In this document: positions 60,695 to 64,000 of the stretch, piece by piece
How positions within the stretch are numbered: the stretch's first letter is position 1
Layout of the letters: each line of letters starts with the position of its first letter
DNA from: Cucumis sativus
Taxonomy: Eukaryota; Streptophyta; Magnoliopsida; Cucurbitales; Cucurbitaceae
DNA length: 64,000 bases
Reading direction: 5' to 3'
Assembly: GCF_000004075.3 (NCBI RefSeq)
Contig: NC_026657.2
Location: forward strand, 19,092,501-19,156,500
Notes under the pieces: generated by a model
What the model was told of the DNA's origin: nothing
Databases searched by the model: none
The model's input: the letters and a program-made list of their open reading frames with translations, nothing else
Program-made: the position numbers and the translations under genes

Positions 60695-63160
60695 TCAATT
60701 TTGTGCACATAGTGCTTGAACTGCCAATCTTGCAGATAAATTTGTAGCATCGCCTAATCCAAATGACTTTGCAGATACATCGATTGAACAACTTTCCATG
60801 CCAATGCAAGCTTTTTCAAGAATAAGAGCAATGTTTGTCACATCCCATGAACCTTTCTTAAACGAACCACATTTTCCCCCTGGATTTCCGTAGCTAGCAA
60901 ATTGGATTTCAGAGATGACATGTCCTCCCTGACAAGACAACTCTAAGGTGCTTCCTTCATTAGCATTTCCACATATAGTTCCTATTGTGATTGTTTGAAC
61001 TGACACTTGTTGTGGATTTCCACCAATTTCTTCAAATAAAATCAATGTGTTTGTGTCGCTTGAAAGAAATGATCTTGGAACATGATACCATCTTTGAGAA
61101 GGATTTCCACAATTTTCCACACATTTGCTAGGGTTGTATGCACCTCTGTAGTCACATGTTGCGCTGCAACTATCATTGCCAGCAATGAAAGATGGCCAAA
61201 ATCGGCCTATGCTTTGCCCATTTACCCATGCTTGGCCTTTTCCCATTCCTTGCATGTCCAAGACTACTGGGTCAATTCCAGCAGGTGTCTTAAAGCTAGT
61301 CTTGTACCATGTCATTCGCCTTCCAATAGATTTTTGATTTAGCGGAATCCAATTTGTTCTTTGTGAGAACATCGGGTTGTAAATTTGCTTCATTTCTCCA
61401 TTTAATCCAACCTTATAAGACCATAAATTTGATGACAAATCAGTTGTCACATTTCCATCTCCAATTAGATAGATCGGGCCTCCATCGATTCCTGTTGGCA
61501 CCATATCATAAAACGCGTCATAATTCTTCAACCCAACTGTGGCACTCAAAAGAGTTATTGTGTTGATTCCCGATTTTAGTAGAATGGGTTTCTCAAACAC
61601 AAAACTCTGGCCATTACTCCCCCATTTCGACCCAATGTATCTTTTATTGACGAAAGCATGAAGCACATGACCCTTTGTATTTACTTGGAGAGTCACATTT
61701 TGAAGTGAAGATGTTCCGTTAGTGTCAACCTTCGTCATGTACCAGAAGTAATCGCTAAAATCAACTGTGACCCTTTTTTGTTCCAAAAGAAGGTTTGCCG
61801 CAAATTTACCATTTCCTTGCAGTGTGTCTTTCATAGGTTCTGGAGCCCAAGCCCATGACAGTTGTGCATTTTCCTTCTCATTTTGCTCCTTCACAAACAT
61901 AGATGTCTGAGAATTTACTTTTGCAGTGTTGTAAACCTCCTTGTTGCAACCATCAAGAATGCTCACAGACCAAGCTGGTACAAAATATTTTCCATCTTCT
62001 TGTAGATCTATGGTGGCATCATTTTTTCCATCTGTGTTGCTTAAAAAGCAAAACCTCTCCCCAGTTGTTGGGTTAGAAAATTTCGTTAAAGTTACAGAGC
62101 TACCAAAGTTTTGGTTTGAGCGTGTGCTGTTAGTGAGAATCTTCTCTCCTAACTTGATTGATGCATGGAGTTGTTTGAGATGCCCCCATTTAGGTTGATT
62201 CAAGTTCCCATATTCATCAAGTGGGGCGTTGTAGTCGTAAGATGTAGTGATGAATGGACCTCCCGATGTCCTTCCAAAGTTGGTGCCTCCATGATACATG
62301 TAATAATTGTTGAACACACCACCAGATTGAAAAAATCTTGCCACAGAAAATGCTACATCTTCTGCAGTTCTATAAGGGTCTTTGTCGCCCCATTTCTTGA
62401 ACCATCCCACCCAATTTTCAGTGAACATTTTTGGGCTCTTAGGATTGTTTGGAGTAAAGTTATCACAATAGAATCCATTGCATGTATTAATCATAGGTTG
62501 TGGGGCATCACTTTGTTGGCACATGATCCATGGAACGCCAATATTGAGAGATTCGGCCATTTGAGCACACCAATTGATGTATGCTTTTCCTGCATCTCCA
62601 TAAGCTGGTGTCATCACATTTCCATACTCATTCTCGATTTGAGCTAATATTATTGGCCCTCCTTGTGAAGCAAAGAGATTGGCTTGTTTACACATATTTA
62701 CTATCTTTGTCGTGAAAGTTTGCATTTCATTCTTGTAAACTTGATTGTTAGTTCGTAGTTGGATTCCTGGCATATTGTGCAACCACACTGGAAAGCCTCC
62801 GTAGTTCCACTCGGCACACACGTAAGGACCAATCCTCATGACAACATAAAGTCCAGCGTCTTGGATAAGTTGGAAGAATTTAATAAAATCTAAACGTCCA
62901 GAGAAATCATATTTTCGTCGTTGTGGCTCGTGACGATCCCAGAAAATGTATGTCTCAATTGCATCAAGTCCACCATCTTTAGCTTTTTGAATGAGATCAG
63001 GCCACATTGCTTCAGTGCTGCGTGGATAATGAATTGAGCCTGAGAAGATAATGCGCCGTTCTCCATTGATAATTAACGCATTTGAATCATATGAAACATT
63101 ATCTCCTATGCAAAAAGTCAAGCAAGCTAGAGTTGCAACAAGCCATTGAAGCTTAAACAT
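60695..63160 (-). CDS. BGAL: Beta-galactosidase, GH35, intact copy
   Basis: Glycoside hydrolase family 35 enzyme that removes terminal beta-galactosyl residues, probably from cell-wall polysaccharides or glycoproteins in the apoplast. The 821-residue frame is uninterrupted. It starts with a hydrophobic signal peptide (about 1-20, [19 protein letters not shown]). The catalytic barrel has the GH35 signature [14 protein letters not shown] with acid/base Glu178 and nucleophile Glu248 in FTENWVGWF. Beta-sandwich domains follow (GQAWVNGQSIGRFW is the family block), and the last ~87 residues form a Cys-rich SUEL-type lectin domain. The style (FTENWVGWFKKWGDKDPYR, NNYYMYHGGTNFGRT) is that of BGAL7/BGAL15-like proteins. 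Plant BGAL genes usually have many introns; here there are none. That points to a retrocopy or captured cDNA. The TATA box is at 63219-63228. Expression is unknown. Confidence 0.96.
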   Translation of the reverse strand: MFKLQWLVATLACLTFCIGDNVSYDSNALIINGERRIIFSGSIHYPRSTEAMWPDLIQKAKDGGLDAIETYIFWDRHEPQRRKYDFSGRLDFIKFFQLIQDAGLYVVMRIGPYVCAEWNYGGFPVWLHNMPGIQLRTNNQVYKNEMQTFTTKIVNMCKQANLFASQGGPIILAQIENEYGNVMTPAYGDAGKAYINWCAQMAESLNIGVPWIMCQQSDAPQPMINTCNGFYCDNFTPNNPKSPKMFTENWVGWFKKWGDKDPYRTAEDVAFSVARFFQSGGVFNNYYMYHGGTNFGRTSGGPFITTSYDYNAPLDEYGNLNQPKWGHLKQLHASIKLGEKILTNSTRSNQNFGSSVTLTKFSNPTTGERFCFLSNTDGKNDATIDLQEDGKYFVPAWSVSILDGCNKEVYNTAKVNSQTSMFVKEQNEKENAQLSWAWAPEPMKDTLQGNGKFAANLLLEQKRVTVDFSDYFWYMTKVDTNGTSSLQNVTLQVNTKGHVLHAFVNKRYIGSKWGSNGQSFVFEKPILLKSGINTITLLSATVGLKNYDAFYDMVPTGIDGGPIYLIGDGNVTTDLSSNLWSYKVGLNGEMKQIYNPMFSQRTNWIPLNQKSIGRRMTWYKTSFKTPAGIDPVVLDMQGMGKGQAWVNGQSIGRFWPSFIAGNDSCSATCDYRGAYNPSKCVENCGNPSQRWYHVPRSFLSSDTNTLILFEEIGGNPQQVSVQTITIGTICGNANEGSTLELSCQGGHVISEIQFASYGNPGGKCGSFKKGSWDVTNIALILEKACIGMESCSIDVSAKSFGLGDATNLSARLAVQALCAQN

Positions 63161-63218
63161 CCTTTATCCGGCCACAACTTGTGTCCTTGGTTTATTTGTT
63201 TTTCTCAATCGATGTGTT

Positions 63219-63228
63219 TATTTATATA
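63219..63228 (-). promoter_or_regulatory. TATA box of intact beta-galactosidase
   Basis: TATATAAATA on the minus strand, about 60 bases before the ATG at 63160. The surrounding ~320 bases up to the next CACTA end are shared by all units. Confidence 0.6.
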
Positions 63229-63485
63229 GAATACATTGTGATAAGGTGAGAGTTCTTTCCTACGTATATTTGTGTTCAAGTTGTTGAATCAATTCTTAAC
63301 ATAGAAAAGCGCTGACAAATTTTTTTTTGATATGAGTTGCATCCTTTGAAATTGGAGAATCCTAGTTTGCCTTATCCTTAAATAACATTTTGCCGAATTA
63401 CAGCTGTTATACGCAACTAACAAAGTTGTGTGTTTTTCCCCTAAAAAAACATAAGATTCTATTTTTCATTTTTCACATTTGGTTT

Positions 63486-64000
63486 CACTACTACAAAATC
63501 TACTTTACTTGACACTAACAACTTTTACATACTTGACGTTTTCATTAGAAAAAAAATGCCAAGTATTGATCAGTTTAAAGAAAAAACGTCAAGTATACTT
63601 GGAAAAAGCAAAGTTTTCGCGAATTTTTCGAACTATCTCATGTTAGCTTTTACTCGACGTTTCTTTCGCGTCAAGTATAGTTAAATTTACTTGACACGGA
63701 AAAAACATCAAGTATAGTTAACATTTTTATTTGACTCGTTTGAAACTCAAGTATAAAAATATATACACCTTTTTTATTTTTAGCATGAGAGAAAACTTTA
63801 AAAAAAATATTAAAAAGCATCCCGACACCTTTCCCTTATTAGCTCTCTTCACCACGGCTCCACCTCTTCACGCATTCTTCGCGTTCGCGGTATGACTGCT
63901 TCGTTTGCTTCACCTTCACGCCAACCTTCGCATTCTCTTCACCTTCACATTTGCTCGTCACGTTCTCTTCACGCCTTTCGTCGTCAACTGCGTTTGCGTC
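63486..64000. repeat. Tandem array unit 4, cut by window end
   Basis: Starts CACTACTACAAAATCTAC like units 2 and 3 and follows them to the window end. It has a private small deletion near 63953 (TTTGCTCGTCACG instead of the longer GTCGTC version). Whether another beta-galactosidase follows lies outside the window. Confidence 0.9.

Larger units (their letters stand above)
59194..63485. repeat. Tandem array unit 3 (4,292 bp)
   Basis: Third unit, carrying the only uninterrupted beta-galactosidase. At most variable sites outside the CACTA end it agrees with unit 1 against unit 2, including the upstream segment CTTAACATAGAAAAGCGC. Confidence 0.95.

Noticed and set aside
50606..63485. Helitron origin of the tandem units (TCACTACTA start)
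   Set aside because: No CTRR-type 3' end with a hairpin was found, and the dense inverted ACTTGACG-type subterminal repeats fit CACTA elements better.

Overview
The window is nuclear DNA of a dicot plant. It is AT-rich, its genes are split by short GT..AG introns, and it holds copia, gypsy, CACTA, LINE and MITE-type elements. The style of the repeats and genes suggests a cucurbit, possibly Cucumis; that is inference from recollection and could not be checked here. All recognisable host genes are on the minus strand. All exon joins were read by eye from splice sites and reading frame.

Left third (1-21.7 kb): a three-exon PYL8/9-type abscisic acid receptor (1176-3245) and a nine-exon trehalose-6-phosphate phosphatase (14487-17596). 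They are separated by long AT-rich intergenic DNA with a hAT-like inverted-repeat element (9533-10155), degenerate ~100-bp tandem repeats and microsatellites. A GC-richer patch near 20.0-20.2 kb carries a cluster of stress-type cis motifs without an obvious gene.

Middle (21.7-34 kb): a decayed Ty1/copia element with a perfect 5-bp target duplication (21680-26678), then an eight-exon clade-F-like PP2C phosphatase (27069-31812). Its third intron has absorbed a LINE tail and a MULE-like inverted-repeat element. A GC-rich LTR-like block lies just upstream of the PP2C.

Right-middle (37.8-50.5 kb): a nested transposon stack. A minus-strand Ty3/gypsy relic has been interrupted by a 4,989-bp CACTA element (38920-43908, TSD ACA) and by a 2,036-bp solo LTR (45103-47138, TSD CTTGC). 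The CACTA carries what looks like a captured JmjC-gene exon. Further LTR-like and LINE remnants follow.

Right end (50.6-64.0 kb, running off the window): the most striking structure. It is a head-to-tail array of ~4.29-kb, nearly identical units, each consisting of a CACTA-type terminus, a LINE zinc-binding fragment and an intronless GH35 beta-galactosidase gene. Three whole units and the start of a fourth are present. Only the third beta-galactosidase is open from end to end (821 aa); the first two carry single small frameshifts. The left edge of the array falls exactly on the CACTA terminus, which suggests unequal recombination between transposon ends. No classical RNA gene, CRISPR array or organellar or bacterial insert was recognised.
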